DNA of 64,000 nucleotides from Actinobacillus suis ATCC 33415 (GTDB lineage Bacteria; Pseudomonadota; Gammaproteobacteria; Enterobacterales; Pasteurellaceae): NCBI RefSeq assembly GCF_000739435.1, contig NZ_CP009159.1, positions 992,001 to 1,056,000 of the forward strand, read 5' to 3'. Shown piece by piece: positions 52,001 to 60,513 of this stretch (position 1 is its first letter; each line of letters starts with the position of its first letter). The notes under the pieces were generated by a model. It saw only the letters and a program-made list of their open reading frames with translations, ran no database searches and was not told where the DNA came from. The position numbers and the translations under genes were made by a program.

Positions 52001-54414
52001 ACTGAGCGATCACCTGTTGCGTTTGAAGTATCACCAACTGCTGTTGCATAAGTACCGGTTGCATTTGAACTTTCACCGATTGCAACTGAGCTATCACCCA
52101 TTGCGTTTGAATCATTACCGATTGCAACGGCACTATCTGCTGTTGCTGTTGCACCAACACCCACAGCTAATGCGCTTGTCGCATTCGCAATAGAATCTGA
52201 ACCTAATGCAACAGTATTCTGTGCTGATGCCGTAGAGTTATAACCCAATGCTGTTGATTCTGTGCCTGACGCAAGTGAAGATGTCCCTACTGCTACGGTA
52301 TTATTATTAGAAGCTGTTGCTTCAAAGCCCATGGCATTCGCACCATCTGCGGTTGCTTTAGCTAGTACACCGATTGAAGTCGCAGCTAAGCCGGTTGATG
52401 TTGCTGAGGTACCAATTGCAGTTGAAAGACCACCAGATGCTAATGAACTATCACCCATCGCTGTTGCACTTACTGATGAAGCCGTTGAATTATAGCCGAT
52501 AGCAATTGATTCATTTCCGGTTGCTGATGCTTTCGGGCCTGCCGCCATTGCATTCGCAGCGGTCGCACCTTTATTATCTTTATTTTCAGCAACGGTTGAA
52601 TTTACAGAATAATATTCAATACCTGCTGCAGTACTTGCGGTATTTAATGCCGAAATAACTACATCATAAATACCTGTTGTACCATTTGCTTTTACTTCAA
52701 CATTGGTATTGGCATTACCAGCTAAAAAGTTAACTTGATTATTCAGTTTAACATCACCAACTTTTGTACCGTTAGCGATTACCCAGCCTTCACTTAATTT
52801 ATTTGCTACTACATAAAGTTGTGAACCATTAATTGCATCTGTTGAAGTCTCAGAAATTTTACCAGCCGCTACATTGATTAATTGACGTTCAGCTCCCTCT
52901 TGACCAATACTTACAATACCATTACCTGAACGACCTTGCCCCGCAAAGTTTTCATAAGTAATACCATTAATAGTAGCTGAATTTTCTGTTGTTGCTGCAC
53001 GGTCTTTGGATAGTGAGCCTAAAATTACACTATTTGCTTGAGTAGAAACAATATTAGTACCAAGCACATATGTTTCTTCTTGAACTACCTTATTATTACT
53101 ACCAATCGCAACAGAGTAACATGCTGTAACATTATTATTTGTACCAATCGCAATTGCATCTCGAGCAGTAGCATTTGTGGTACTACCGATAGCAACCGTA
53201 TCATTTGCTGTTGCTTTTGAAAGTTCACCAATTGCAATCGCTTGATCTGCTGTCGCATTTGATTTTAAACCAATTGAAACAGCACCTTGCTTATCTGCAT
53301 TTGCACGAGTACCCAACGCAATCGCACTAACACCGGTAGTTGCTACATTTGCACTTTCACCGATAGCAATACTTGATACGCCACTTGAATTCGCTTGTAA
53401 ACCAAATGCCATCGCAGAAGATGCATTTGCAATAGCTTGACGGCCAGCTGCAATTGTGTCCGCATTTAAAGCCTTACTTTGATTACCTATTGCGATAGAA
53501 TTATCTTTTTCTGTTTTTGAATTTACACCAAGAGCAAATGATGAGCCTCCGGTTGCATTCGCGTTATAGCCAATAGCAGTAGAATTCGATGCGCCTGATT
53601 TTGCAATCGTACCTATAGCAATGGAATAATCACCTGATGAATCCGTATGGTTAGTAGAATAGTTCGAAGCATAAGCAGTACCTCCACGTCCATCAGTTGT
53701 CGCTGTTGCTGCAACATCTGCGCTACCAATTGCAATAGATTGTTTACCTTTAGATGTTGCTGATTGTCCTACTGCCAAACTTGATACCCCATCAGCCCAA
53801 GATGCTGTACCAATCGCCATTGCATAAGCTGATGTAGCTGCTGATTGACGCATAATTGACAATGAGTTGAAGCCCGATGCACGAGATGCTGTACCTTGAG
53901 CCATAGCCCCAGTACCACTCGCAATAGAAAAATGACCTAACGCAGTAGATAATGGGCCACTTGCTTTAGCGTAATCACCAATTGCAATACCTGAAGCAAG
54001 ATTCTGATAATTTGCAGCTAATGCTGAGCTTTGGTTACCAATTGCAATACCTGTAGCTTCAACATCCCCTATGTTATCTATTGGGGAATATAGATCACTA
54101 CCTGTTCGCGTACGATTCGGGTTATCATACGATAAACTTCCTGGATTATTATAATTTACCGCTGCATCTCCACTAATAGCTGCTGCATAGGCACCAGCTG
54201 TACTAGCACTACCAATTGCAACCGCAGCTTCCGCTATTGTAGGAATTAATGCGCTACCTAATACAACAGATCCTAGGGTTCCTAGTGCTAATAAATTCTT
54301 AGTATTTGTTCTTTCATCCGTAGATGATGATTTACCCTTTGCTTTAGACAGCTCTGAAGTAACCACAAACGTCTGTGTTGTATGGTTCCAGATGACCTTA
54401 AAAATTTTATTCAT
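46096..54414 (-). CDS. Giant trimeric autotransporter adhesin (YadA/Hia type)
   Basis: The 2772-residue surface protein opens with an extended signal peptide region (MNKIFKVIWNHTTQTFVVTS) followed by LLALGTLGSVVLGSALIPTIAEA. Residues to about 850 form YadA-like head repeats (AIGxxSxA units in two blocks separated by necks). A long stalk follows with repeated neck motifs (VNGSQLY, DAVNVxQL) and NGPSxTxxGIDA units. The C-terminal anchor AGIAGANAAAGLPQVYVPGK ... GYSRSSDNGKV ends in aromatic VGVGYQW, the outer-membrane barrel. Three chains form one fibre that binds host cells or matrix. The stalk is rich in NxT/NxS sequons. Internal duplications are visible in the DNA. It starts the chromosomal flank beside the tRNA. 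Confidence 0.95.
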   Translation of the reverse strand: MNKIFKVIWNHTTQTFVVTSELSKAKGKSSSTDERTNTKNLLALGTLGSVVLGSALIPTIAEAAVAIGSASTAGAYAAAISGDAAVNYNNPGSLSYDNPNRTRTGSDLYSPIDNIGDVEATGIAIGNQSSALAANYQNLASGIAIGDYAKASGPLSTALGHFSIASGTGAMAQGTASRASGFNSLSIMRQSAATSAYAMAIGTASWADGVSSLAVGQSATSKGKQSIAIGSADVAATATTDGRGGTAYASNYSTNHTDSSGDYSIAIGTIAKSGASNSTAIGYNANATGGSSFALGVNSKTEKDNSIAIGNQSKALNADTIAAGRQAIANASSAMAFGLQANSSGVSSIAIGESANVATTGVSAIALGTRANADKQGAVSIGLKSNATADQAIAIGELSKATANDTVAIGSTTNATARDAIAIGTNNNVTACYSVAIGSNNKVVQEETYVLGTNIVSTQANSVILGSLSKDRAATTENSATINGITYENFAGQGRSGNGIVSIGQEGAERQLINVAAGKISETSTDAINGSQLYVVANKLSEGWVIANGTKVGDVKLNNQVNFLAGNANTNVEVKANGTTGIYDVVISALNTASTAAGIEYYSVNSTVAENKDNKGATAANAMAAGPKASATGNESIAIGYNSTASSVSATAMGDSSLASGGLSTAIGTSATSTGLAATSIGVLAKATADGANAMGFEATASNNNTVAVGTSSLASGTESTALGYNSTASAQNTVALGSDSIANATSALAVGVGATATADSAVAIGNDSNAMGDSSVAIGESSNATGTYATAVGDTSNATGDRSVAFGIDSKAINASTAAIGDNATATQDNSVALGSGTTTEAAVNTDSATVNGITYSGFAGNTAHSVVSVGNGNQKRQIQNVAAGRISATSTDAINGSQLYVVANNLTDAIKIANNTANTANNTANAANATANKGWNITTAKVGSGNVVGTLVDNIQLGETVTVEAGDNINITQSANKISIATSATPTFTTVTTQNFNAKPNGNINMGGNVVTNVAAPVNDTDAANKQYVDNGRTKVKSDNNSVKVVYDQASNTYDLAVDVVPTVNLQDGKNTKVNNTGTTYSIDAWNTTAKAGSTEVNVTSEVNSTTNTIDYTIDLSDSAKNNITTANSVANQANSTANTANTTVNKGWNITTSGNATGTEDKNVQMGDKVTIDGGENIQITQEGTKISIATSKTPTFTNVTVGDTKINNDGITINNGPSITNNGIDAADKPITNVANGTNATDAVNVQQLNASKAAVLKGLNTAVTTSTNATTGGTDYTVNAWNTTAKAGSTEVNVTSEVNSTTNTIDYTIDLSDSAKNNITTANSVANQANTTANTALQTVVTQIDGTDVKTITKDSNKANFITGDNIVLTADNEGIKIATSKTPTFTNVTVGDTKIDTDGVTINNGPSMTKDGINAGDKVISNVAAGTKPTDAVNVKQLTDNVTNVTNNINNVSNEVAKGWNITTSASQGSVTGNSTEQINMGELVTIDAGKNINITQTAGKISIATSDKPTFTTAAVGNTSLNGDDIKLGNTTINGNGLTINNGPSITNEGIDAADKPITNVANGVNGTDAVNLNQLNETKAAITTTVTSDDKSITVKENLTNGRIYDISVAQAEVVTNPNGTTANNKAGNTFVTGDNLVNVLNNTSFNVTSGSVDSGKVSGTTAEQVKAGETVTFKAGNNLVLAQDGQNFTYSLSNTLDLTDKGSIKLGNTTITDNNVTVGGVSVTDKGINAANNTISNVKDGEVSATSKDAVNGSQLYTTNQNVTNVTNTVNKGWNITTSASNGSAEGTSLTNVKMGDTVTIDAGKNINITQTAGKISIATSDNPTFSNVTVGDTKINNDGVTINNGPSVTKNGIDAANTTISNVKDGKVEAGSKEAVNGGQLFNATTNLTNAGLNFVGNNASGVIHKNLTDTLSIVGELATDAAASAKNVRVDTENDKLVIKISENPTFTTVTTGNTTLNDKGLTIKDGPSITNNGIDAGNKQITNVAEGKKGTDAVNLDQLNRTTAAAKTELANSNTTTVTREKGADGQDIYKVEVNKGDVTVNNDGTVSTPDSSDSFATVTDVVNALNNVSWTIQGNGVDEDKVTAGNQVNFVNGAGTTAEVSSDGTKTDVTFNVNKSGLTANNGKVTANQSGDAFATAEDVAKAITDSELTSTVVSGNSNLVVTNTTTGNNTEFKVTLSNNLTLTDKGSVKIGNTTLNNDGLTVGNTSVTADGVKVGNVTINNDGIDAGGNKITNVANGTNATDAVNVSQLDAKTAAAKTELANGNTTTVTPKTGDNGQTIYTVEVNKAPVTINSTTGVAETSAAGDKANNSFATVGDMVNVLNNVSWTIQGNGADKDKVTAGNQVNFVNGAGTTAEVNSDGTKTDVTFNVNKSGLTVNKDGNGNVTVTANQSGDTFATAEDVAKAITDSELTSTVVSGNNNLVVTNTTTGNNTEFNVTLSNDLDLTDKGSLTIGNVTVKADGINAGDNKVTGVADGDISPASTQAVNGSQLYAANQNIANYLGGNSTVDDKGNVTAPTYTITKTDGSTATANNVGEAINNLNNEVVKPLTFAGDTGTASERKLGSTVTVKGGVSDEAKLADNNIGVVSDGNGTLTVKLAKDINVDSVNAKQVTANTVKAGDTTIDSDGVKVANGPSVTKSGIDAAGNKITNVKAGEADTDAVNVSQLKAATGNVHNRINKVNKELRAGIAGANAAAGLPQVYVPGKSMVAAAAGTFKGESALAVGYSRSSDNGKVILKLQGNANTRGDLGGSVGVGYQW
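47255..47412. repeat. Intragenic repeat A, copy 1 (second copy 48026-48183)
   Basis: About 158 bp, nearly identical and offset by 771 bp. It encodes the stalk unit with QVNFVNGAGTTAEV and VSWTIQGNG. Recombination between copies could shorten or lengthen the adhesin in frame. Confidence 0.8.
50411..50564. repeat. Intragenic repeat B, copy 1 (second copy 51005-51158)
   Basis: About 154 bp, nearly identical and offset by 594 bp (198 codons). It encodes AWNTTAKAGSTEVNVTSEVN followed by a helical SANTAN-type connector. Confidence 0.8.
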
Positions 54415-55049
54415 ATTCTTTCCTTTTGATTTCTAAATTGAATAACAATTAATTCAAGATAGAAGTGCGAAGACAACTAATAAACAACGCACTAATTACA
54501 TACATTTTGGGTTTTCCAGACCAAAACTTTCTTATTCTAGCCCAGTTGATATACCTTAGTCCTCTGATTAGAAGCTAATATACATTTATTTACACACATA
54601 CACTTCTGTATAAACCTTCTGTAATAAAGTGTAGAATAAACTAAATTATTCTCCATTCATTTATTGACCCAAAAAAGACTGAACAATTATTTTAAAGTTC
54701 AAAAAAATTTTATTTTTAGAAAAAATTTTTTAATAATTTTGCAACAAAACCCCAAATAGTAAAATTTAAAAGCACATTAACTTCAAAAAGAAATAAATTT
54801 TATTTCGAATCATAACAATTAACATAAATACAAAGCATTATCATTAATAAAAACATCCCAAGTAACAAAAAGATAACGATTATCATTTTATTTAAATAAA
54901 CAGTTATTAGAAAAAAGCCGATTAAAGTCAGCAGGACTTTAATCGGCTTTAATTAAATTAAATAAATAGTCAATTCAAATAAAAAATACAATAGCTTTTA
55001 TATTCTTTAAAAAATAAAAACATCCAAACTCTAAATAAATAATATATAT
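54415..55049. other. AT-rich intergenic region upstream of the adhesin gene
   Basis: No gene is supported in these 635 bp. A Fur-box-like sequence, GATAACGATTATCATT (54878-54893), lies 460 bp upstream of the adhesin start. A terminator lies at 54914-54950. A 28-codon hydrophobic minus-strand frame starting inside the Fur-like site has no ribosome site. Confidence 0.6.
54914..54950 (-). terminator. Terminator downstream of the YjbR-like gene
   Basis: AAAGCCGATTAAAGTC and GACTTTAATCGGCTTT form a perfect 16-bp stem with a 5-base loop. The minus strand has a T6 run. Confidence 0.9.
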
Positions 55050-55817
55050 TTATGTTATTTTGCTAATTTCCTCACTAAGTGCAAAGGGCATTTTGCGGGG
55101 GCCCCGAACAGCTGAAATGCCAAAACTTTGTAACAAAGTTTTTGGTAATAACGCCTTATGATAAACGTTTAAGCACTGCAAACGCATCACCCTGTCAATA
55201 CGTAAATCTGTTCTCTCTGATTTATATGGCAAATTAACTTCTAATGCCTCACATTTACACCTAATGGCGGCGGTTGGGGCAGTAACATAAATATATACCG
55301 TATCGCCTACCGCAATATTATTGCTCTGTTTCCATAACAATTCCGCACCGACTTTAAGCGCTTGTTCTACATCATAGTATTTCAGATTTGCCGGAACAAT
55401 CCATTCTGTATGGCTTGCAATACCTAATTTTTGCTTACGTTGTCGGGTAGCAGTGAGATCAAAGCTGCTATTTAATAAGAATAGGATTGTTTCTTTATCT
55501 ACCGAACCGTCTAGCAATATACTCAGCCAATTGGCTTTATTCATATGATAAGCCGGAAAAAAGCCCGGCTGAGTTAAAAATGAATTTAAGAGATCGGGTG
55601 AGCATTTAACATTCATCACCGGAACATTTTTCTCTCCCGATAAACCAAAAACTGAAGATGCTACATCCATCAAAATCGCATACCATTTTCGATTATCCGG
55701 ATGACATAATACCGCATAGGTTGGATGCTTTTTCCATAAAAATTCCGGTTCCGTACCGTATTGTTGTAAAACATATAATAGTACCTCGTCCCGAAAATTT
55801 AGTTTTTTATTTTGCAT
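55050..55817 (-). CDS. MmcQ/YjbR-family protein with a C-terminal EVE/PUA-like region
   Basis: The 255-residue protein has an N-terminal CyaY-like YjbR domain (residues about 1-120): HPTYAVLCHPDNRKWYAILM, VMNVKCSPDLLNSFL and GFFPAYHMNKANWLSILLDG. YjbR proteins alone are about 115-120 residues. The second half (HTEWIVPANLKYYDVEQAL, VGDTVYIYVTAPTAAIRCKC) resembles EVE/PUA-like domains that bind modified bases, so this is a two-domain fusion. Neither biochemical role is proven here. It lies 90 bp downstream of sapD, separated by a paired uptake-sequence hairpin, so it is probably a separate unit. Confidence 0.8.
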   Translation of the reverse strand: MQNKKLNFRDEVLLYVLQQYGTEPEFLWKKHPTYAVLCHPDNRKWYAILMDVASSVFGLSGEKNVPVMNVKCSPDLLNSFLTQPGFFPAYHMNKANWLSILLDGSVDKETILFLLNSSFDLTATRQRKQKLGIASHTEWIVPANLKYYDVEQALKVGAELLWKQSNNIAVGDTVYIYVTAPTAAIRCKCEALEVNLPYKSERTDLRIDRVMRLQCLNVYHKALLPKTLLQSFGISAVRGPRKMPFALSEEISKIT

Positions 55818-55842
55818 ACGTATCCCTTCTTATTTAAAAAAG

Positions 55843-55906
55843 ACAAGCGGTAAGATTTTATCAACTTTTTGCATTTGCAAAAAAATCTCAAAATCTTACC
55901 GCTTGT
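55843..55906. repeat. Inverted pair of Apl-type uptake sequences acting as a terminator
   Basis: ACAAGCGGTAAGATTTT (55843-55859) and AAAATCTTACCGCTTGT (55890-55906) form a long stem downstream of sapD. ACAAGCGGT is the uptake core of the A. pleuropneumoniae-like clade rather than the H. influenzae AAGTGCGGT. Confidence 0.85.
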
Positions 55907-55910
55907 TTAG

Positions 55911-56948
55911 TTATTCATTCTTTTCAGACACAATCACCGGCTCAAATTCCGCTTTTTTAAGAAAGTTTTGTTCTCTAAAGTTAATCGGGAAATGACAAGC
56001 GAATTCATGTTGTTTAAATTTACGCAATGGCGGTTTTTGAATACATTTCTTCTGTGCAAACGGACAGCGAGGCCCTAATCGACAGCCTATTGGCATATTT
56101 TGCAACATCGGTACTGTGCCTTTTAAAGTATTTAAGTGGCTTTTAAAGGCGAGAGGCTGAGAAAAATCCGGAATACCATTTAATAAAACGGAAGTATAAG
56201 GGTGATAAGGTGATTCCATAATTGTTTCTTTGCTACCGATTTCAACCGTTTGCCCACAGTACAGTACATTAAACGAATCCACCCATTTCTCAATACTACG
56301 AATATCGTTTGCTACCAACAAAATTGAGGTACCGAGGTTTTTATTCATACTAGAGAGTAAACGATAAATTTGCAATTGTGTAGTCGGTTCTAGCATATGA
56401 GTCGGCTCATCCGCTACCAATAAACGAGGCTGATTAGCAACCGCCATAGCAATAATAACTTTCTGAGCTTCCCCTTCCGTAATATCAAACGGATAACTTC
56501 GCATAATGGTTTTATGATCTCGAATCCCTACTCGATGCAGCAATTCAATCGCCTTTTTCTTTTTCCAGCCAAACCATTGCCACCATTTGCCTTTAAAGTT
56601 AATCGTTTGAATTAATTGCTCCCCTACTCTTCGGCTTGGATCCAGACTAGAAAGCGGGTCTTGGAAGATCATAGAAATTTGTTCACCAACAACCTTTCTA
56701 CGTTGAGTTGATGAAAGCTTCAATAATTCAACATCATTAAAACGAAAACGATCTGCAGTGACAATCCATTCGTCCTTCATTACCCCGCAAATGACTTTAG
56801 CAATCAAGCTCTTACCTGAGCCGGATTCCCCTACTAAGCCGCATATTTCGCCTTCATCCAGAGTAAGATTTACATTATCTACCATTTTTACTCGTCCATT
56901 CGGCGTATCAATCTCAATACTTAAATGACGAATATCTAATAAAGCCAT
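55911..56948 (-). CDS. sapD: SapD-type ABC transporter ATPase
   Basis: The 345-residue ATPase of the Sap peptide/antimicrobial peptide uptake system has Walker A GESGSGKS (40-47), Q-loop [15 protein letters not shown], a signature region [16 protein letters not shown] (degenerate from LSGGQ) and Walker [10 protein letters not shown]. The C-terminal oligopeptide-transporter extension has [14 protein letters not shown]. It hydrolyses ATP to drive import through SapB/SapC and, in other species, also affects potassium uptake. It is the last sap gene here; sapF is not found downstream. Confidence 0.9.
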   Translation of the reverse strand: MALLDIRHLSIEIDTPNGRVKMVDNVNLTLDEGEICGLVGESGSGKSLIAKVICGVMKDEWIVTADRFRFNDVELLKLSSTQRRKVVGEQISMIFQDPLSSLDPSRRVGEQLIQTINFKGKWWQWFGWKKKKAIELLHRVGIRDHKTIMRSYPFDITEGEAQKVIIAMAVANQPRLLVADEPTHMLEPTTQLQIYRLLSSMNKNLGTSILLVANDIRSIEKWVDSFNVLYCGQTVEIGSKETIMESPYHPYTSVLLNGIPDFSQPLAFKSHLNTLKGTVPMLQNMPIGCRLGPRCPFAQKKCIQKPPLRKFKQHEFACHFPINFREQNFLKKAEFEPVIVSEKNE

Positions 56949-56964
56949 AATTTATTCCAATTCA

Positions 56965-57852
56965 CTAATAACGATATTTCTCTAACACGCGGCTGATACC
57001 GTTACCCAACATGCTAATAATTAAAATCACCAATACCGTTGCCATCCCCGGTAGAATCACCGTCCAAGGCGCTAAATAAATTAATTCCAAAGAATCTCTG
57101 ATCATTGCACCCCATTCTGGAGTCGGGCTTTGCGCCCCCAACCCAATAAAACTCAGCGAACTGATATCTAATACTGCAATCATAAAAATATGTGCCGACT
57201 CTTTTACTGCAACAGAAGTTAAATTCGGCAGCACCACTTCTTTAATTAAATCCCAACGTGTTGCACCATCTAAACGTAATGTGGTGACATACTCTCGTTT
57301 CAGTTCTTGTTCCGTCGCTTGATAAATTTTATGGATAAAATGCGGAAGCATAGCTAATGAAATCGCCAACATCGCATTGATTAAACTCGCTTCCATTAAG
57401 GTGGCGATAATAATCGCAATAATCAAAATCGGGATAAATAAGAATGTATCAAATAAGTGTCCGATAAAGGAAAATGACTTGCGACTTGTACCGGCAACAA
57501 CACCGATAATCCCACCAATAACACCGATTACGATACTAATAACCAATGCGGAACCAACCGTATAATAAAAGCCATATAACATACGGCTAAAAATATCACG
57601 CCCCAAATCGTCTGTGCCGAAAAAATGGCTAATTTGTCCTCTATCATCCCAAGATGGCGGCATTAATTCAAAACCAACAAATTGCGTGTCAGCCTGATAA
57701 GGTGATACTGCATGACCAAAAAAAACTAACAACAATAGTGCTATAAAAAGATATACACTGGTTAAAGCTAATTTATCTTTGCGTAGCTGAAATAGAAACT
57801 GTCTAAAGTAATCCGATTCTCTAAATTGTTCCGGCTCTTCTCTATTTAACAT
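56965..57852 (-). CDS. sapC: SapC-type ABC transporter permease
   Basis: The 295-residue permease belongs to the dipeptide/oligopeptide (DppC-like) group. It has an N-terminal helix (VYLFIALLLLVFFGHAV), a periplasmic loop with HFFGTDDLGRDIFSRMLYG, further helices, and the EAA loop (TLRLDGATRWDLIKEVVLPN) that contacts the ATPase. It forms the channel with SapB. It overlaps sapB by 11 bp, indicating translational coupling, and sapD begins 16 bp downstream of its stop. Confidence 0.92.
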   Translation of the reverse strand: MLNREEPEQFRESDYFRQFLFQLRKDKLALTSVYLFIALLLLVFFGHAVSPYQADTQFVGFELMPPSWDDRGQISHFFGTDDLGRDIFSRMLYGFYYTVGSALVISIVIGVIGGIIGVVAGTSRKSFSFIGHLFDTFLFIPILIIAIIIATLMEASLINAMLAISLAMLPHFIHKIYQATEQELKREYVTTLRLDGATRWDLIKEVVLPNLTSVAVKESAHIFMIAVLDISSLSFIGLGAQSPTPEWGAMIRDSLELIYLAPWTVILPGMATVLVILIISMLGNGISRVLEKYRY

Positions 57853-58804
57853 ACCAATCCTTTTTCTGTGAAGGGTCTAACACGGTTGTAATCACGCCAA
57901 CCAATAGATCCATAACAAGCACAAACAACCCGATTGCCATTACACCTGCCGAAATTGCATTATAATCTTGTGCCGAAAGCGCATTAATCAGCCATAACCC
58001 AATGCCACCCCAGCTGAAAATATTTTCAATTAACATAGAAAACGCAAAAATTAAGGTGAAATTTCTCGCACTCATCGGAATAAGTGCTGGCAACGTATTA
58101 TGCAGAATATGTGCACGCCAAATTTTGAAAGGCGACCATCCCCGAGTTTGAGCTACTTTAATATAGTTTTGCTTCATCACATATTCAGCACGTTGACGGG
58201 TAAAACGAATTACCTCCAACGTCGCGGGCACGGATAAAATTAAAGCCGGTAATGCCAAATGATGTAATACACTTTGCATCATTTTTAATTTATACGGCGA
58301 ATCAGCAAGAAAAATATCCAATAATCGGAAGCCGGTAACCGGTGAAATTTCATAAATAGGATGCAATTCTCCCACTGCCGAAATTGCCCACTGGTTGCTT
58401 GAGGCATAATAAAGAACCACTATCGCCAACCAATACATTGGTAACGCCAAACTGAGCGAACCGAGTGTTGCAAGTACTTTTCCGGATAAATGATCACGAA
58501 AAGCCGCAGAAAATAAACCCAGTGGCAAACCAATAATTAGCGAAACCAATAGTGCTGCGATACATAAAGATATTGTTGCAGGAAATACGTTCAAAATTTG
58601 GTTGGCAATTGCTTCACCATTACTATAACTGATACCGAGATCACCTTGCGCAAGCCCTTCCACATAGCTCATATAAGCATTAATGCCTTGTAAATCCATA
58701 AAGTGATTAAGCGGATCTCTTAACAAAATGTTATAACTGATTAGTGTTAAGATAAACAAGGTAATCAAGGTTAAAAATAAACGACGAATTAACGCTAATA
58801 ACAC
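57842..58804 (-). CDS. sapB: SapB-type ABC transporter permease
   Basis: The 320-residue permease of the DppB-like group starts LIRRLFLTLITLFILTLISY. It has about six membrane helices and the EAA loop VAQTRGWSPFKIWRAHILHN. It pairs with SapC for import of peptides delivered by SapA. It starts 2 bp after the sapA stop, on the minus strand, in the conserved sapABCD order. Confidence 0.92.
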   Translation of the reverse strand: MLLALIRRLFLTLITLFILTLISYNILLRDPLNHFMDLQGINAYMSYVEGLAQGDLGISYSNGEAIANQILNVFPATISLCIAALLVSLIIGLPLGLFSAAFRDHLSGKVLATLGSLSLALPMYWLAIVVLYYASSNQWAISAVGELHPIYEISPVTGFRLLDIFLADSPYKLKMMQSVLHHLALPALILSVPATLEVIRFTRQRAEYVMKQNYIKVAQTRGWSPFKIWRAHILHNTLPALIPMSARNFTLIFAFSMLIENIFSWGGIGLWLINALSAQDYNAISAGVMAIGLFVLVMDLLVGVITTVLDPSQKKDWYVK

Positions 58805-58806
58805 GG

Positions 58807-60498
58807 CTATTTCTCTTCATGTTTTAATTTTAAATCTGCCAAACGAACCTGACCAAACGGTGTAACTTGTGCATTCTCAACACGAGAATTCACCAGTAAA
58901 ACACGGTTACCGTTTACTAGCGGTAAGACAGGTAATTGCTGTTCCAGAATATTTTGTGCTAAGCGATACAATAAATGACGTACATAAGGCAGCTCGTTTC
59001 CTTTTGCCATTTCTAGCCAACGGTCAAATTCCGGATTACACCAGTTGGCTAAGTTTGTCAGTTCATTTTGTGAACGACACGCCAAGATTGGTGTAAGAAA
59101 AGCATTCGGGTCAAGATTATTCGCTAACCAACCGGTTAAAATCATATCGTAGTCTGCCTTTCCTACTTCAGCAAATTGTGCAACATACGCTCGACTAACC
59201 GGTTTTATCTCCACCTCAATGCCAATCTTGGCTAAATCCGCACTGATCAATTCCGCCATTTTTTGTGGATGTAAATTATAAACTCGGCTTTCATCCAGCA
59301 CCCAAAGCTGCAAGCGGTCAAATTTCTCGCTATTTTCACCCGTTATTTCAGGCTGTTGATAAGGGTAACCGTCATGATTTTTCGCTGGGTACAAAAGCGG
59401 CGGTAAAGTATTTTGTGCAACTTGAGCTGAGCCATAAAAAAGAACATCGGCAATCCGCTCTCGATTAATCGCTTGTGCGATCTTACGGCGAAATTGAATA
59501 TCTTGCATACGAGGTTTCTGCGTATTGAACGCTAAAAACGCTAAATTAGCCCCTGAAGTTTCAACAATTTCCTCTTTAGCTACGACAGAAAGTTGACTAG
59601 GTTCAGGCAATGCCACCACATCACATTCACGATTAAGGTATTTAGCAATTCGCCCCGCACTATTGGTCGAAACATCGATCACCATATTCGGTATATGCGC
59701 TTTTTTACCCCAATATTTATTATGCGGTTTTAGGCGAACATATTCATTTGCAACGTAATCATTCAGTTGATATACCCCTGTCCCAACCGGCAATAAATCA
59801 AGTTGCGCTAAATTCTCGTCAGCATTTAATTGCAAAGCGTATTCTTTAGACAAAATCACCGCATATTGACTAGCTAAATGGGCCAAAACCGAATTGTCCG
59901 CTTCCACTAAATGGATCTTAACAGTGTAATCATTAGGTGCAGTAATTTTTTTAATCTTATTTTTTAATGCTACGCTTTCAAAATAAGGATAATGCGCTAA
60001 GTTCGCTTTAAATTGATAGGCATAGTGTTGATTTTGCTGAAACTCTGCTCTTCCCCCTTCAGTAAAATCCAACGCCGGTAACTCTTCAACATAGCCAATA
60101 ATACGGTTAAGAGAGAAAACCACATCTTCCGCATTAAAATTACGTGTCGGCGTAAACCATGATGTGGTATGAAACGCAACTTTACGGCGTAAATGTAATG
60201 TAATCACCTTCCCATCATCGCTAATACTAAAACGCTCTGCCAATGCCGGTTTGAGGGAATTCGATTTCGCATCAAATTCAAATAACTTATCGTAAATTTG
60301 TTCGGTAACGACATTCATATTGGTACCGACATCCGCCTTTTGCGGATTAAATGAAAACCCCAACACACCGGTACAATAAACAAGGCTTTCATTACGCAAC
60401 TCTTTAGGCACTCTCGGGGCTGCAAAAGCGGTCGAATTTAATCCGAAAATTGCAAAAATCATCCCTAATTTTACCGCTGTACCGATAAAAGATTTCAT
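58807..60498 (-). CDS. sapA: SapA periplasmic peptide-binding protein
   Basis: The 563-residue solute-binding protein (SBP family 5) has a signal peptide (LGMIFAIFGLNSTAFA). Family segments include LVYCTGVLGFSFNPQKADVG, LKPALAERFSISDDGKVITL, AEDVVFSLNRII and DVVALPEPSQL. In Haemophilus, SapA captures antimicrobial peptides and haem, giving resistance to host peptides. The first gene of the sap operon, it lies directly downstream of tyrR on the same strand (15 bp apart), so tyrR and sap may be co-transcribed. Confidence 0.92.
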   Translation of the reverse strand: MKSFIGTAVKLGMIFAIFGLNSTAFAAPRVPKELRNESLVYCTGVLGFSFNPQKADVGTNMNVVTEQIYDKLFEFDAKSNSLKPALAERFSISDDGKVITLHLRRKVAFHTTSWFTPTRNFNAEDVVFSLNRIIGYVEELPALDFTEGGRAEFQQNQHYAYQFKANLAHYPYFESVALKNKIKKITAPNDYTVKIHLVEADNSVLAHLASQYAVILSKEYALQLNADENLAQLDLLPVGTGVYQLNDYVANEYVRLKPHNKYWGKKAHIPNMVIDVSTNSAGRIAKYLNRECDVVALPEPSQLSVVAKEEIVETSGANLAFLAFNTQKPRMQDIQFRRKIAQAINRERIADVLFYGSAQVAQNTLPPLLYPAKNHDGYPYQQPEITGENSEKFDRLQLWVLDESRVYNLHPQKMAELISADLAKIGIEVEIKPVSRAYVAQFAEVGKADYDMILTGWLANNLDPNAFLTPILACRSQNELTNLANWCNPEFDRWLEMAKGNELPYVRHLLYRLAQNILEQQLPVLPLVNGNRVLLVNSRVENAQVTPFGQVRLADLKLKHEEK

Positions 60499-60513
60499 AA
60501 TACTTACACCTTG

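Noticed and set aside
46351-53220. Many plus-strand frames opposite the adhesin
   Set aside because: Repetitive Thr/Asn/Ala codons on the coding strand leave open frames on the other strand; no signals or domains support them.
54805-54895. 28-codon hydrophobic peptide on the minus strand (starts MIIVIFLLLG)
   Set aside because: It has no ribosome site, begins inside the Fur-like sequence and is probably a chance frame in AT-rich DNA.
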